From: Thiodiazotropha sp040506975 | GTDB lineage: Bacteria > Pseudomonadota > Gammaproteobacteria > Chromatiales > Chromatiaceae | DNA: 64,000 bases | Direction of reading: 5' to 3' | Assembly: GCA_965211775.1 (NCBI GenBank) | Contig: OZ242974.1 | Coordinates: forward strand, 2,666,001 to 2,730,000 | Part shown: positions 7,958 to 16,575 of the stretch, piece after piece | How the letters are laid out: every line of letters begins with the position of its first letter | How positions within the stretch are numbered: the stretch's first letter is position 1 | Notes under the pieces: model-generated | Told to the model about the DNA's origin: nothing | Databases searched by the model: none | The model's input: the letters and a program-made list of their open reading frames with translations, nothing else | Position numbers and translations under genes: made by a program

Positions 7958-9241
7958 ATGTTTGAACGTCCCAAAGCGGGTGAACGCGCTGTACTTGTCC
8001 ATCTTGACCTGGGTATGACCAGGGACCGGGATGAGATCAACGAGTTTCGTGACTTGGCAATCTCTGCAGGCGCGGAGATCGTCACGCTTATCTATGGGAG
8101 TCGACAGCAACCCGATCCCAAACTGTTTATCGGGCGTGGTAAGGCGGAAGAGATAAAGCATATTGTTGCCGAGGAGAGTGCCGATCTGGTGATTTTTGAC
8201 CATACACTCTCACCCAGCCAGGAGAGGAACCTGGAACGGGAATTCAAGTGTCGAGTCGTCGATCGTACCGGGTTGATTCTGGATATATTCAGTCAGCGGG
8301 CGCGATCATTTGAGGGTAAGCTCCAGGTGGAGCTGGCCCAGTTGCAACACCTCTCTACCCGTCTGGTGAGGGGGTGGACCCATCTGGAACGGCAGAAAGG
8401 CGGTATTGGCCTGCGCGGACCGGGTGAGACGCAATTGGAGAGTGACCGTCGATTGTTGAACCAGCGAATTAATCAGATAAAAAGGCGCCTCGAAAGGGTG
8501 GATTCTCAGCGTGAACAGGGACGACGGGGGCGTGAAAGAGCCGATATCCCTACAGTTTCCCTGGTTGGCTACACCAATGCGGGTAAATCCACGCTCTTCA
8601 ATAAACTGGTGGGCTCCAACGTATATGCCGCCGACCAGCTGTTCGCCACCCTTGATCCGACATTGAGGAGACTGGAACTGAAGGGCGAGGGACCGATTGT
8701 ACTGGCCGACACGGTTGGATTTATCAGCCATTTGCCACACGATCTGGTGGCCGCCTTCAAATCGACCCTGCAGGAGACCACGGATGCCTCTCTGTTACTG
8801 CATGTGGTGGATGCCTCCAGCCAGCAGAGGGCGACCTGTATAACGGAAGTCAACGATGTGCTGCGACAAATCGGTGCAGACAAGGTCCACCAGATAGAGA
8901 TATTTAACAAAACGGATCTACTTGACAATGTTGAACCGAGAGTGGATCGGGACGGGAATGGTCAGATTATACGTATCTGGCTCTCCGCCATTACGGGAGA
9001 GGGAGCTGACCTGCTGCATCAGGCACTTGCTGAATTCTTTAGAAAAAACCATGTACAGCAGCGGTTGCGCTTGAATCCGGGGGATGGTCGCTTGCACGCC
9101 CTGCTGTTTGAACGCGGTTCGGTGCTTAGTGAGTCGAGTACAGACGAGGGGGGCTGGGAGATGGATATCGATATGCCGGAGCGGGAGTTCCTTAAATTGT
9201 TGAAGGAAGAACCTGTACTGGAAAATTGCATTATCGGTTAG
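7958..9241 (+). CDS. hflX: Ribosome-associated GTPase HflX
   Basis: HflX is a GTPase that binds the 50S subunit and splits stalled ribosomes under stress. The 427-residue protein has the HflX-specific N-terminal domain (ending in the GPGETQLESDRR segment around residue 155) followed by the G domain: G1 GYTNAGKST, G3 DTVGFI and G4 NKTD. The helical LERQKGGIGLRG connector is typical. It follows hfq by 111 bases and precedes hflK by 171 bases. Confidence 0.97.
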   Translation: MFERPKAGERAVLVHLDLGMTRDRDEINEFRDLAISAGAEIVTLIYGSRQQPDPKLFIGRGKAEEIKHIVAEESADLVIFDHTLSPSQERNLEREFKCRVVDRTGLILDIFSQRARSFEGKLQVELAQLQHLSTRLVRGWTHLERQKGGIGLRGPGETQLESDRRLLNQRINQIKRRLERVDSQREQGRRGRERADIPTVSLVGYTNAGKSTLFNKLVGSNVYAADQLFATLDPTLRRLELKGEGPIVLADTVGFISHLPHDLVAAFKSTLQETTDASLLLHVVDASSQQRATCITEVNDVLRQIGADKVHQIEIFNKTDLLDNVEPRVDRDGNGQIIRIWLSAITGEGADLLHQALAEFFRKNHVQQRLRLNPGDGRLHALLFERGSVLSESSTDEGGWEMDIDMPEREFLKLLKEEPVLENCIIG

Positions 9242-9412
9242 TGTGGAGTGTCACAGAACCGATCACGATGTACACTCGGTACCTGGGTGCTGATAGAATG
9301 GTGCTAGGCTGGAGTGTTGTGGATTGAATTTGGCTTTAATCGAACCCATATATCAAGTTTCGGTTGCTTGAGCCAAAGTGAATTAAACCAGTAACTATAG
9401 TTGGAGTGTTCA

Positions 9413-10564
9413 ATGGCCTGGAATGAACCGGGTGGAAACGGTAAAGATCCTTGGAGCGGCAAAGGTGGCGATCAGGGTCCACCGGACCTTGATGAAGTGG
9501 TAAAAAAGCTTCAGGATAAATTCGGTGGAATATTCGGTGGCGGCAAGCCTTCCCGTGGCGGCTCATCGGTTGACGGCGGATCAGGACCTGGTTCCAAATT
9601 GATTGGTGTAATCGTTGCCATCGGATTGATTGTCTGGCTGGCCAGCGGCATCTATATCGTCGAGCCCGCCGAGCGTGGTGTGGTGCTGCGTTTCGGCGCC
9701 TATTCCGAGACTACGCAACCCGGACCGCACTGGCATATCCCATCTCCAATCGAACGCCGGATCCTGGTCAACGTCGACCAGATATCCTCATTTCGTCACA
9801 AGGCGCAGATGCTGACCCGTGATGAAAACATCGTCGATGTGGAGTTCACCATTCAGTCCCGTATCCAGGACGCGGCAGACTTCCTTTTTCAGGATCGTGA
9901 TCCGAACAAGACCTTGCGCGATGCAACCGAGACCGCTGTACGCGAAATCATCGGTAAGAGCGATCTCGACTTCATCCTCACCCAGGGACGTGGCGCCATC
10001 GCGGATCGAATCAAGCAGGGCGCTCAGGGTTTGATTGACGCATACAAGACCGGCCTCATCATCACCAGTGTGAACATGCAACCCGCCAAGCCGCCCGAGC
10101 AGGTCAAGAGCGCTTTCGATGACGCCATCAAGGCGCGTGAGGATAAGGAGAAGCTGGAGAATCAGGCCGAAGCCTACGCCAACGAGGTTGTACCCAAGGC
10201 GCGTGGTGAGGCGGCGCGTCGCACGGCGGATGCGAATGCCTACAGAGATCGGGTGATTGCGGAAGCGGAAGGTGATGTGAGCCGTTTTCTTGCGATTCTC
10301 AAAGAGTACCGCCGGGAACCCGAAGTCACCCGGGAACGCCTCTATCTGGACGCCATTGAGTCGATGTTGGGGCAGTCGAGCAAAGTGATGCTCGACACTC
10401 AGGAAGGGAACAGCCTGATGTATCTGCCACTGGATAAACTGATTCAAGGTGACGAGAAAGGCAGAGCGGTGAGAGAACAGCAGTTTTCAACCAAAGAGAC
10501 CTCGCGCAGTCAGAGCAGTAGCGGACAGATCCGCAATGTCGATCGTACAAGGGGGGTTCGCTGA
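9413..10564 (+). CDS. hflK: FtsH protease modulator HflK
   Basis: HflK and HflC form a membrane complex in the periplasm that encloses and tunes the FtsH protease. The start at 9413 gives MAWNEPGGNG, matching the family N-terminus; an ATG four codons earlier (9401) is less likely. A Gly-rich cytoplasmic segment leads into one transmembrane helix (about residues 62-82), then an SPFH/band-7 domain beginning IVEPAERGVVLRFG and a long coiled coil (about residues 230-290). The stop codon overlaps the hflC start by one base, implying translational coupling. Confidence 0.96.
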   Translation: MAWNEPGGNGKDPWSGKGGDQGPPDLDEVVKKLQDKFGGIFGGGKPSRGGSSVDGGSGPGSKLIGVIVAIGLIVWLASGIYIVEPAERGVVLRFGAYSETTQPGPHWHIPSPIERRILVNVDQISSFRHKAQMLTRDENIVDVEFTIQSRIQDAADFLFQDRDPNKTLRDATETAVREIIGKSDLDFILTQGRGAIADRIKQGAQGLIDAYKTGLIITSVNMQPAKPPEQVKSAFDDAIKAREDKEKLENQAEAYANEVVPKARGEAARRTADANAYRDRVIAEAEGDVSRFLAILKEYRREPEVTRERLYLDAIESMLGQSSKVMLDTQEGNSLMYLPLDKLIQGDEKGRAVREQQFSTKETSRSQSSSGQIRNVDRTRGVR

Positions 10565-11430
10565 TGAAAACACCTAAATTGCTGATCCCTGTGGTTGCGG
10601 TTGGAGCAATCGCCATCTACGCTTCCGCCTTTATTGTCAATCAGTGGGAGGTGGCGCTGAAGCTGCGTCTGGGTGAGATCGTCGCCACCGATTACAAGCC
10701 GGGACTCCACTGGTTGGTGCCGATACTGAATAATGTTCAAACCTTCGATGCAAGAATCCAGACCATGGATTCCCGTCCCGAACGCTTCCTGACCGCTGAA
10801 AAGAAGGATGTGATTGTCGACTATTTCGCCAAATGGCGCATCGCCGACGTGGCGCAATATTTTCGCTCTACCGGCGGCAGTCTCGACAAGACCGCGCGAC
10901 TGTTGCAGGAACGCATCAATACCAGTCTGCGTGACGAGTTCGGTAAACGCACGGTGCAGGAGGTCATCTCCGGCGAACGTACGGAGATCATGGACAAGCT
11001 GACCAAGGATTCCGATGCCAAGGCAGCGGAGCTTGGCGTGGAGATCCTTGATGTGCGGGTCAAGCAGATCGATCTTCCCCTCGAAGTGAGTGAATCGGTC
11101 TATCAACGCATGCGCGCAGAACGTGAGCGCGTTGCCAGGGATCTTCGAGCCAAGGGTGCTGAGGCGGCTGAGAAGATCCGCGCCAATGCCGATCGGGAAC
11201 GCGTGGTTATTGTGGCTGATGCCTACCGGGAGGCCGAAAAACTGCGTGGTGAGGGAGATGGCAAGGCAGCGGAGACCTACGCCAATGCCTATAAACAGGA
11301 TAGCGAGTTTTACTCCTTCTACCGGAGTCTGAACGCCTATAAAAAGAGCTTTCAGAACCGTTCCGACGTGATGGTTTTACAACCCGACTCCGACTTTTTC
11401 CGCTACTTGAAAAACCGTGAGGGTCAGTAA
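10564..11430 (+). CDS. hflC: FtsH protease modulator HflC
   Basis: The partner of HflK. The 288-residue protein has an N-terminal transmembrane segment (residues 8-24), then an SPFH domain starting VNQWEVALKLRLGEI and a coiled-coil region rich in Ala, Glu and Arg (about residues 180-240). The C-terminal part SEFYSFYRSLNAYKKSF is strongly conserved in HflC. Its ATG uses the last base of the hflK stop codon. Confidence 0.96.
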   Translation: MKTPKLLIPVVAVGAIAIYASAFIVNQWEVALKLRLGEIVATDYKPGLHWLVPILNNVQTFDARIQTMDSRPERFLTAEKKDVIVDYFAKWRIADVAQYFRSTGGSLDKTARLLQERINTSLRDEFGKRTVQEVISGERTEIMDKLTKDSDAKAAELGVEILDVRVKQIDLPLEVSESVYQRMRAERERVARDLRAKGAEAAEKIRANADRERVVIVADAYREAEKLRGEGDGKAAETYANAYKQDSEFYSFYRSLNAYKKSFQNRSDVMVLQPDSDFFRYLKNREGQ

Positions 11431-11558
11431 GCCGAATGTAACAAGTTGATTTGCGCCAGGGCCTGTTAATGGGCTCTGGAGTATGTATCCCGGTAGATTC
11501 TTTCTGGGATGCATGAATAGAGTCTTTATCGTCAGGATTTAATCGCAAAGGAGTGCTC

Positions 11559-12131
11559 ATGCAGAGTTTTTTCGGATTCACAGTGGGTTTGGCTACCATA
11601 GCGGGAATAGGTCTAGCCTCATACCAGGTCGGGTTGGCTCAGTCAGCGAATGCACTTGATGCTGTTAAGATCAACATTAATAATACAGTGGACGGTGTAC
11701 TATCGAGTGTCGCTAATGAAAACCGAAAGGGAATCGAAGAGTTACTAACACCACTGGTTGATTTAATAGCGTCGAATATCAATAAGGACTCTGCTGCGAT
11801 CGATAAGATGGCGTTTGTTACGGCGGCCGGTACTTTGGAAAAAAAGCTCTCTGATTTTTCCACTATTTCATATCAAGCAGCGGCTTCCCCCTTCGTTCCA
11901 CCCATGAACAGGGTGCGGTTCCTATGCGGTGAGGACTTCGCGCTGACTTATACCGGTCAAGCAGGCCACAGTCCCTTAACTTCAAGATTAAAGATCAATT
12001 CAAAGCATATAAGTCTGTCGCCTGGCGATATCAGAGAATTTAATACTAACAATCAAAGACTTATAGTAACAGTCTTGGAATATACAAAAGAACTGAAAGG
12101 CCCTGTCTTAAAATACGAGTGTGAAAGTTAA
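11559..12131 (+). CDS. Unrecognised membrane-anchored protein inserted in the hfl-hisZ block
   Basis: A 190-residue protein of no family I recognise. The start at ATG 11559 is set by AAAGGAG six bases upstream; an in-frame GTG at 11553 overlaps that site. Residues 3-25 form a hydrophobic helix, either a membrane anchor or an uncleaved signal. The middle (about 30-90) is helical and polar, rich in Asn, Asp and Lys. The C-terminal half holds two Cys (RFLCGEDF and KYECES) and may be a small beta domain. Base composition is more A+T-rich than neighbours. It sits between hflC and the yjeT-like gene, where relatives usually have nothing, so it may have been acquired. Confidence 0.7.
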   Translation: MQSFFGFTVGLATIAGIGLASYQVGLAQSANALDAVKININNTVDGVLSSVANENRKGIEELLTPLVDLIASNINKDSAAIDKMAFVTAAGTLEKKLSDFSTISYQAAASPFVPPMNRVRFLCGEDFALTYTGQAGHSPLTSRLKINSKHISLSPGDIREFNTNNQRLIVTVLEYTKELKGPVLKYECES

Positions 12132-12251
12132 CTCGGGGAAAAACTGCTGTTGCTCGGTTCACCATTCACTATCGGATATTTTCTCAAAATATTGGTTTAA
12201 TTGACCCTGTCTGCATGGACAACAGCGTCCTGCTCTGAGAGAATGGCCGGC

Positions 12252-12300
12252 GGTCCTGGCGGACCGCATGCTCTCGACCGGGATGATCCCCGGTTTTTTT
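12252..12300 (+). terminator. Hairpins and T-tract before the yjeT-like gene
   Basis: Two hairpins stand in series. The first has stem GGTCC/GGACC around a TGGC loop (12252-12265). The second pairs ACCGGG (12277-12282) with CCCGGT (12289-12294) and runs into seven T residues (12294-12300). This is a good intrinsic terminator. It lies only 15 bases before the next gene, so it could also work as an attenuator for the yjeT-hisZ-purA genes. Confidence 0.7.
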
Positions 12301-12315
12301 ATGGGGAATTCATCA

Positions 12316-12501
12316 ATGTGGCATGATTTGCTTGTGGCGCTGGCGCTATTGTTGGTGATCGAATGCATCTGGCCCTTCCTCAGCCCCAACAGTATGCGGG
12401 AAGTCCTGTTGATGATTGTGCAGCAAGACAGCCGCTCACTGAGAATCAGCGGCCTTATCAGTATGGTTTCCGGGGTAATCCTGCTCTATCTTGTGAATTG
12501 A
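12316..12501 (+). CDS. yjeT: DUF2065 (YjeT-like) small membrane protein
   Basis: A 61-residue protein with two hydrophobic segments (about residues 5-20 and 43-60). The start MWHDLLVALALLLVIEC and the segment FLSPNSMREVLLMI match the DUF2065/YjeT family, whose E. coli member sits at the same place between hflC and purA. Function in the family is unknown. The ATG at 12316 is preferred because an upstream ATG at 12268 lies within the terminator hairpin. hisZ begins within a dozen bases of its stop. Confidence 0.85.
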   Translation: MWHDLLVALALLLVIECIWPFLSPNSMREVLLMIVQQDSRSLRISGLISMVSGVILLYLVN

Positions 12502-12512
12502 TTGTGGCTAAG

Positions 12513-13694
12513 ATGGAAAACGAACGTTGGATACTGCCTGACGGTATCGATGAAGTGCTTCCTCCAGAAGCGGGTATTATCGAGCGCAAACGCCGTGAGT
12601 TGCTCGATCTATATAGCAGTTGGGGCTATGATTTTGTTATTCCGCCGTTTGTGGAGTTTCTCGACTCATTGCTGACCGGCACGGGCAGTGATCTGGACCT
12701 TAATACCTTCAAACTGACCGATCAGCTCTCTGGCAGGCTGATGGGTATTCGAGCGGATATCACACCCCAGGCCGCGCGCATTGACGCGCATCACATCCGC
12801 TCTCAAAGCCCAACTCGTCTCTGTTACCTGGGTACGGTGTTGCATACACGTTCCGATGGATTCGCCGGTACCCGCAGTCCTTTGCAGATCGGTGCAGAAC
12901 TGTATGGCCACAGCGGTGTTGAGAGTGACATCGAGGTGTTGCGGTTGATGATGGAGACCCTCAAGACCACCGGTGTTGAGGACGTCTATCTCGATCTTGG
13001 CCATGTTGGTGTCTACAAAGGTCTGGCTGAACAGGCCGGTCTCAACGAATACCAGGAACGGGAGCTTTTCGACGCTTTGCAGCGTAAGGCAATGTCCGAG
13101 GTCGACAGACTCCTCGAAGCCTTTTCCATCGCCCCGGATCATGCCGCCATGCTTGCCTGCCTGGGGGAGCTGAGTGGCGACAGGGCGCTGCAGCAGGCGA
13201 GAGATCTGTTGCAGAATGCTTCCGAGGTTGTGAAAGAGGCGCTGGATTATCTGCAGATGATGGCTGACCAGATCGCTGTCTGGCTGCCCGAGGTGCCGGT
13301 CCACTTCGATCTTGCGGAGTTGCGCGGCTACCACTTCCATACAGGCGTGGTGTTCGCAGCTTTTGTGCCCGGCAGCGGAAAAGAGATTGCCCGCGGTGGG
13401 CGCTACGATGCCATCGGCAGCGTGTTCGGCAGGGCGAGACCCGCGACCGGCTTTAGCAGTGACCTCAAGACACTGATCCGGGTGGCTCATCTACCGCAAC
13501 GGACGGCGAATCAACCCGCCATCTTTGCACCTGCTTCAAATGATCCCGGGCTACAAAAAGAGATCGCGCGTTTGCGCTCCCAAGGACATAGGGTTGTCAG
13601 TGCATTGCCTGGTCAACACGGCGATGCCGAAGAGATGGGATGTGAGCAAAAGCTGGTATTGACGGATGGTCGGTGGCAGCTGACGGCTGTTTGA
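12513..13694 (+). CDS. hisZ: ATP phosphoribosyltransferase regulatory subunit HisZ
   Basis: HisZ is a catalytically dead histidyl-tRNA synthetase paralogue that activates the short form of HisG for the first step of histidine synthesis. The opening MENERWILPDGIDEVLPPEA and motif 2 region (FKLTDQLSGRLMGIRADITPQAAR) are characteristic, and the length of about 393 residues fits. The late RGGRYDAIGSVFGR segment corresponds to class II motif 3. A GTG at 12504 is an alternative start. Its position just before purA is conserved in gammaproteobacteria, and it implies that a short-form HisG is encoded elsewhere. Confidence 0.92.
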   Translation: MENERWILPDGIDEVLPPEAGIIERKRRELLDLYSSWGYDFVIPPFVEFLDSLLTGTGSDLDLNTFKLTDQLSGRLMGIRADITPQAARIDAHHIRSQSPTRLCYLGTVLHTRSDGFAGTRSPLQIGAELYGHSGVESDIEVLRLMMETLKTTGVEDVYLDLGHVGVYKGLAEQAGLNEYQERELFDALQRKAMSEVDRLLEAFSIAPDHAAMLACLGELSGDRALQQARDLLQNASEVVKEALDYLQMMADQIAVWLPEVPVHFDLAELRGYHFHTGVVFAAFVPGSGKEIARGGRYDAIGSVFGRARPATGFSSDLKTLIRVAHLPQRTANQPAIFAPASNDPGLQKEIARLRSQGHRVVSALPGQHGDAEEMGCEQKLVLTDGRWQLTAV

Positions 13695-13777
13695 TTCTGT
13701 AATGATTTCTGCAAGAATCGCTGACTTAACTTTAATCTAGATCCGACTCCGATCGGAAATAACAATTTGAGAGTGCC

Positions 13778-15073
13778 ATGGGCAAGAATGTCGTAATAAT
13801 CGGAACACAATGGGGAGACGAGGGTAAAGGGAAGGTTGTCGACCTTCTGACTGACAAGGCCTCCGCCGTGGTGAGATTTCAAGGTGGTCACAATGCCGGC
13901 CATACACTCGTCATCGATGGAGAGCAGACCGTATTGCATCTGATTCCCTCCGGGATTTTACGCCAGGGCGTTCGCTGCCTGATCGGCAACGGTGTTGTGT
14001 TGGCACCTGACGCCCTGCTGGAAGAGATAGATACACTCGAGCAGAGCGGGGTACCTGCATCGAGTCGCATGGGCATTTCAGAATCCTGCCCGCTGATCCT
14101 CCCGTATCACATCGCACTTGATGCAGCACGGGAAAGAGCGCGTGGGAAAAAGGCCATCGGCACCACCGGGCGCGGTATCGGACCCGCCTACGAAGACAAG
14201 GTATCCCGGCGGGGTATACGCCTGGGCGAGATATTTGATCAGAAGCACATCAGCGAACGACTGCGGGAGGTGATGGACTACCACAACTTCGCCCTCAAGC
14301 ATCTGTTCGAATATGGAGAGGTCGACTATCAGCAGGTTCTGGATCAGTTGCTGGAACAGGCACAACGCCTGCGGCCGATGGTGGATGATGTAACCGGCAC
14401 CCTCCATCAATTGAGGCGCGAAGGCAGGAATGTTATGTTCGAGGGTGCGCAAGGGGCGTTGCTCGATATCGATCACGGCACCTACCCTTACGTCACATCA
14501 TCCAATACCACCGCCGGGGGTGCGGCAACCGGTTCCGGTGTCGGACCCCGCTATATCGACTATGTGTTGGGGATTGTCAAGGCCTATACAACCCGGGTCG
14601 GTGCAGGCCCGTTCCCCACGGAGCTGTTTGACGAGGATGGCGACCATCTGGGTACCAAGGGCCATGAATTCGGTGCGACGACCGGGCGAAAGCGCCGCTG
14701 CGGCTGGTTGGACCTGGTCGCGCTACGGCGTTCACTGGAGATCAACAGCGTCAGCGGCATGTGCATCACAAAGCTGGACGTCCTCGATGGTATGCAAAAG
14801 GTCAAGATCTGTGTCGCATACAAGTTGAACGGCCAGGAGGTCACATCGCCTCCCTCGGGCGCTGACCGTTTTGCGGAGTGTGAACCGGTTTATATCGAAA
14901 TGCCGGGTTGGCAGGAGTCCACGGTCGGTCTGACCAGTTTCGACCAGTTGCCCCAGGCGGCCAAAGAGTATCTGAAAAAGATAGAGGAACTGTGTGAAAC
15001 GCCCATCGATATCATCTCGACCGGCCCGGACAGAATCGAAACGATCGTGCGGCGCCACCCGTTCGAAAGCTGA
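13778..15073 (+). CDS. purA: Adenylosuccinate synthetase
   Basis: PurA joins IMP and aspartate using GTP in the first step from IMP to AMP. The 431-residue length is standard. Visible motifs are GTQWGDEGKGKVVD at the N-terminus (P-loop with catalytic Asp), GGHNAGHT, the IMP loop GTTGRGIGPAYEDK, FEGAQGALLDIDHGTYPYVTS and GATTGRKRRCGWLD. It follows hisZ by 83 bases and ends the housekeeping block. Confidence 0.98.
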   Translation: MGKNVVIIGTQWGDEGKGKVVDLLTDKASAVVRFQGGHNAGHTLVIDGEQTVLHLIPSGILRQGVRCLIGNGVVLAPDALLEEIDTLEQSGVPASSRMGISESCPLILPYHIALDAARERARGKKAIGTTGRGIGPAYEDKVSRRGIRLGEIFDQKHISERLREVMDYHNFALKHLFEYGEVDYQQVLDQLLEQAQRLRPMVDDVTGTLHQLRREGRNVMFEGAQGALLDIDHGTYPYVTSSNTTAGGAATGSGVGPRYIDYVLGIVKAYTTRVGAGPFPTELFDEDGDHLGTKGHEFGATTGRKRRCGWLDLVALRRSLEINSVSGMCITKLDVLDGMQKVKICVAYKLNGQEVTSPPSGADRFAECEPVYIEMPGWQESTVGLTSFDQLPQAAKEYLKKIEELCETPIDIISTGPDRIETIVRRHPFES

Positions 15074-15258
15074 GTCTGCTCACCCGATTCCGGTACGATC
15101 ACTCGGCGCAATAGAACCGATTGGATCAGTATGGACAGGCGCCAGGTTTAACGCCGGATAGTGATTAACAGATTGCTATCTGTGTGTCCGCCTGCGCATC
15201 CTCGCTCGCTCAGCTATCCGATCGAATCTGCCAGCAAGGAAAATGTGATCTGGATCAA

Positions 15259-15699
15259 CTATTCGACAATTACCAGTCGTGTCTTTGAAAGCCGGTCATG
15301 CCAGGCGAGCTTTTGCGGGTCGAGCAGAATCCAGATAAACCCAAGCCCGAAAACCAGAACCGAGAGGAGGGCGGCGAGATGGCGTTTGAGGGCATCTGAC
15401 CAACCGACATCCCCCCCGTCCATACGTATCAGTTTGAGTCGCCAGGCACGCATGCCGAGGGTTTGACCGCCACGGGCCCAGAAGCCGGTAAAGAATATCA
15501 AGGGTATGATTTCAAAGATAAAAAACTGGAAAACAAGAAACATCGTACCGCTGGGGTTACCGAACGGAAGCGTGATGATGGCTGTCGCTACAAACAGTAG
15601 GGCGATTAACAGCAAGCTGTCGTAAAGGATGGCGGCCAGACGGCGGATGAGGCCTGGAATGAGGGCTGCTTCGGTTTCTGCGGTGCTATAAGTTGGCAT
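15259..15699 (-). CDS. RDD-family membrane protein
   Basis: A 146-residue protein with three to four hydrophobic segments (about residues 22-45, 52-75 and 107-127). The family signature is visible as GLIRRLAAILYDSLLL at the start (the Arg-Asp part of RDD), GGQTLGMRAWRLKLIR in the middle and DPQKLAWHDRLSKTRLV at the end. RDD proteins are small membrane proteins of mostly unknown function; some are linked to ion exchange. It is transcribed toward purA. Confidence 0.88.
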   Translation of the reverse strand: MPTYSTAETEAALIPGLIRRLAAILYDSLLLIALLFVATAIITLPFGNPSGTMFLVFQFFIFEIIPLIFFTGFWARGGQTLGMRAWRLKLIRMDGGDVGWSDALKRHLAALLSVLVFGLGFIWILLDPQKLAWHDRLSKTRLVIVE

Positions 15700-15855
15700 C
15701 TGTCTACATACAATTGGGTAGATAATAAGAGATCACAGAGATCTCAGGCTAGGACAAACCCTAATATTCTGAGGCAATACTCCCGATTTGAAAAATCCGC
15801 ACCAGGGTCCATACTTTTAAGTCCTGCTAATACAGCAAATATTTGGAGCGAAAGC

Positions 15856-16257
15856 ATGGAACACAGACGTGACCATCGCAAGTTGCTATCCTTCGAAATC
15901 GTAATCAATGATCGCACTCACGGACAATCACATGGAAAGGTAAGAAATATCAGCCTGAGTGGTATGCTAGTCGATATCGGTGACAACACACATCCTCTTA
16001 ATCCGATCGTTGATGTCTCATTTCCCGTCGAATCCTGCGGCGGTAAAAGCCAGTGCCAGGCAAAAGCATTCGTCGTGCATCAGCAGCCCGGCTGTCTGGG
16101 ATTGATGTTCAGTGAGCTGGATGCCGGCGTCAGGCAGATGTTGCGGAAGATGCTATATGGCTATGCCACAGTCGCGGAGAGAGCGTATATGCACACCGGC
16201 TACAGTGATACATCCCAAGCACAAGCACTGCCTAACCGGGCCAGTGCCAACTATTGA
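15856..16257 (+). CDS. PilZ-domain protein, likely c-di-GMP receptor
   Basis: A 133-residue single-domain protein. The two c-di-GMP contact motifs of PilZ are present: the Arg-rich HRRDHRK near the N-terminus (RxxxR type) and NISLSGM (D/NxSxxG type) about 30 residues later. PilZ proteins change partner binding when c-di-GMP is present, often acting on motility or polysaccharide export. The gene is alone and followed by a strong terminator. Two GGDEF proteins and a flagellar operon lie elsewhere in the window. Confidence 0.85.
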   Translation: MEHRRDHRKLLSFEIVINDRTHGQSHGKVRNISLSGMLVDIGDNTHPLNPIVDVSFPVESCGGKSQCQAKAFVVHQQPGCLGLMFSELDAGVRQMLRKMLYGYATVAERAYMHTGYSDTSQAQALPNRASANY

Positions 16258-16314
16258 ACTGACCGAACCTCCTGAAAACTATAATACCTCCAGTTAGCTG
16301 GAATCCAGATTTGA

Positions 16315-16340
16315 AAAGACGCATTCTGCGTCTTTTTTTT
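16315..16340 (+). terminator. Rho-independent terminator after the PilZ gene
   Basis: A 9-bp perfect stem AAAGACGCA/TGCGTCTTT around a TTC loop (16315-16335), followed directly by a T-run to 16340. It ends the PilZ transcript. The remaining sequence to the kinase start at 16576 shows no further gene; a GGTTGGAT/ATCCAACC-type inverted repeat lies near 16360-16386. Confidence 0.88.
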
Positions 16341-16575
16341 GCTTTCGATTTATCGCAGCGATATCCAACCAGGGCCGGTTGGATAAATTTCATCGGGCCC
16401 TGAGTCGGGCGTGCTCGTGATCTAACCGATTGTCGGATGAATTACCCGATAGACTGGAATAGTGACAACAACCAGGGTAAAAAGGGTGCGGTAGCCGTTT
16501 TTCCAGGTCAGCGTGTGGCAGATTGCTTCATATATCGAATTGTTTTTTTTACCGGCTACCCCGACTATCCGCAAA

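Noticed and set aside
9855..10447. Long minus-strand open frame over hflK (and similar frames opposite hisZ, katG, glcD)
   Set aside because: Antisense shadows of high-G+C coding sequence; the sense genes are well conserved.
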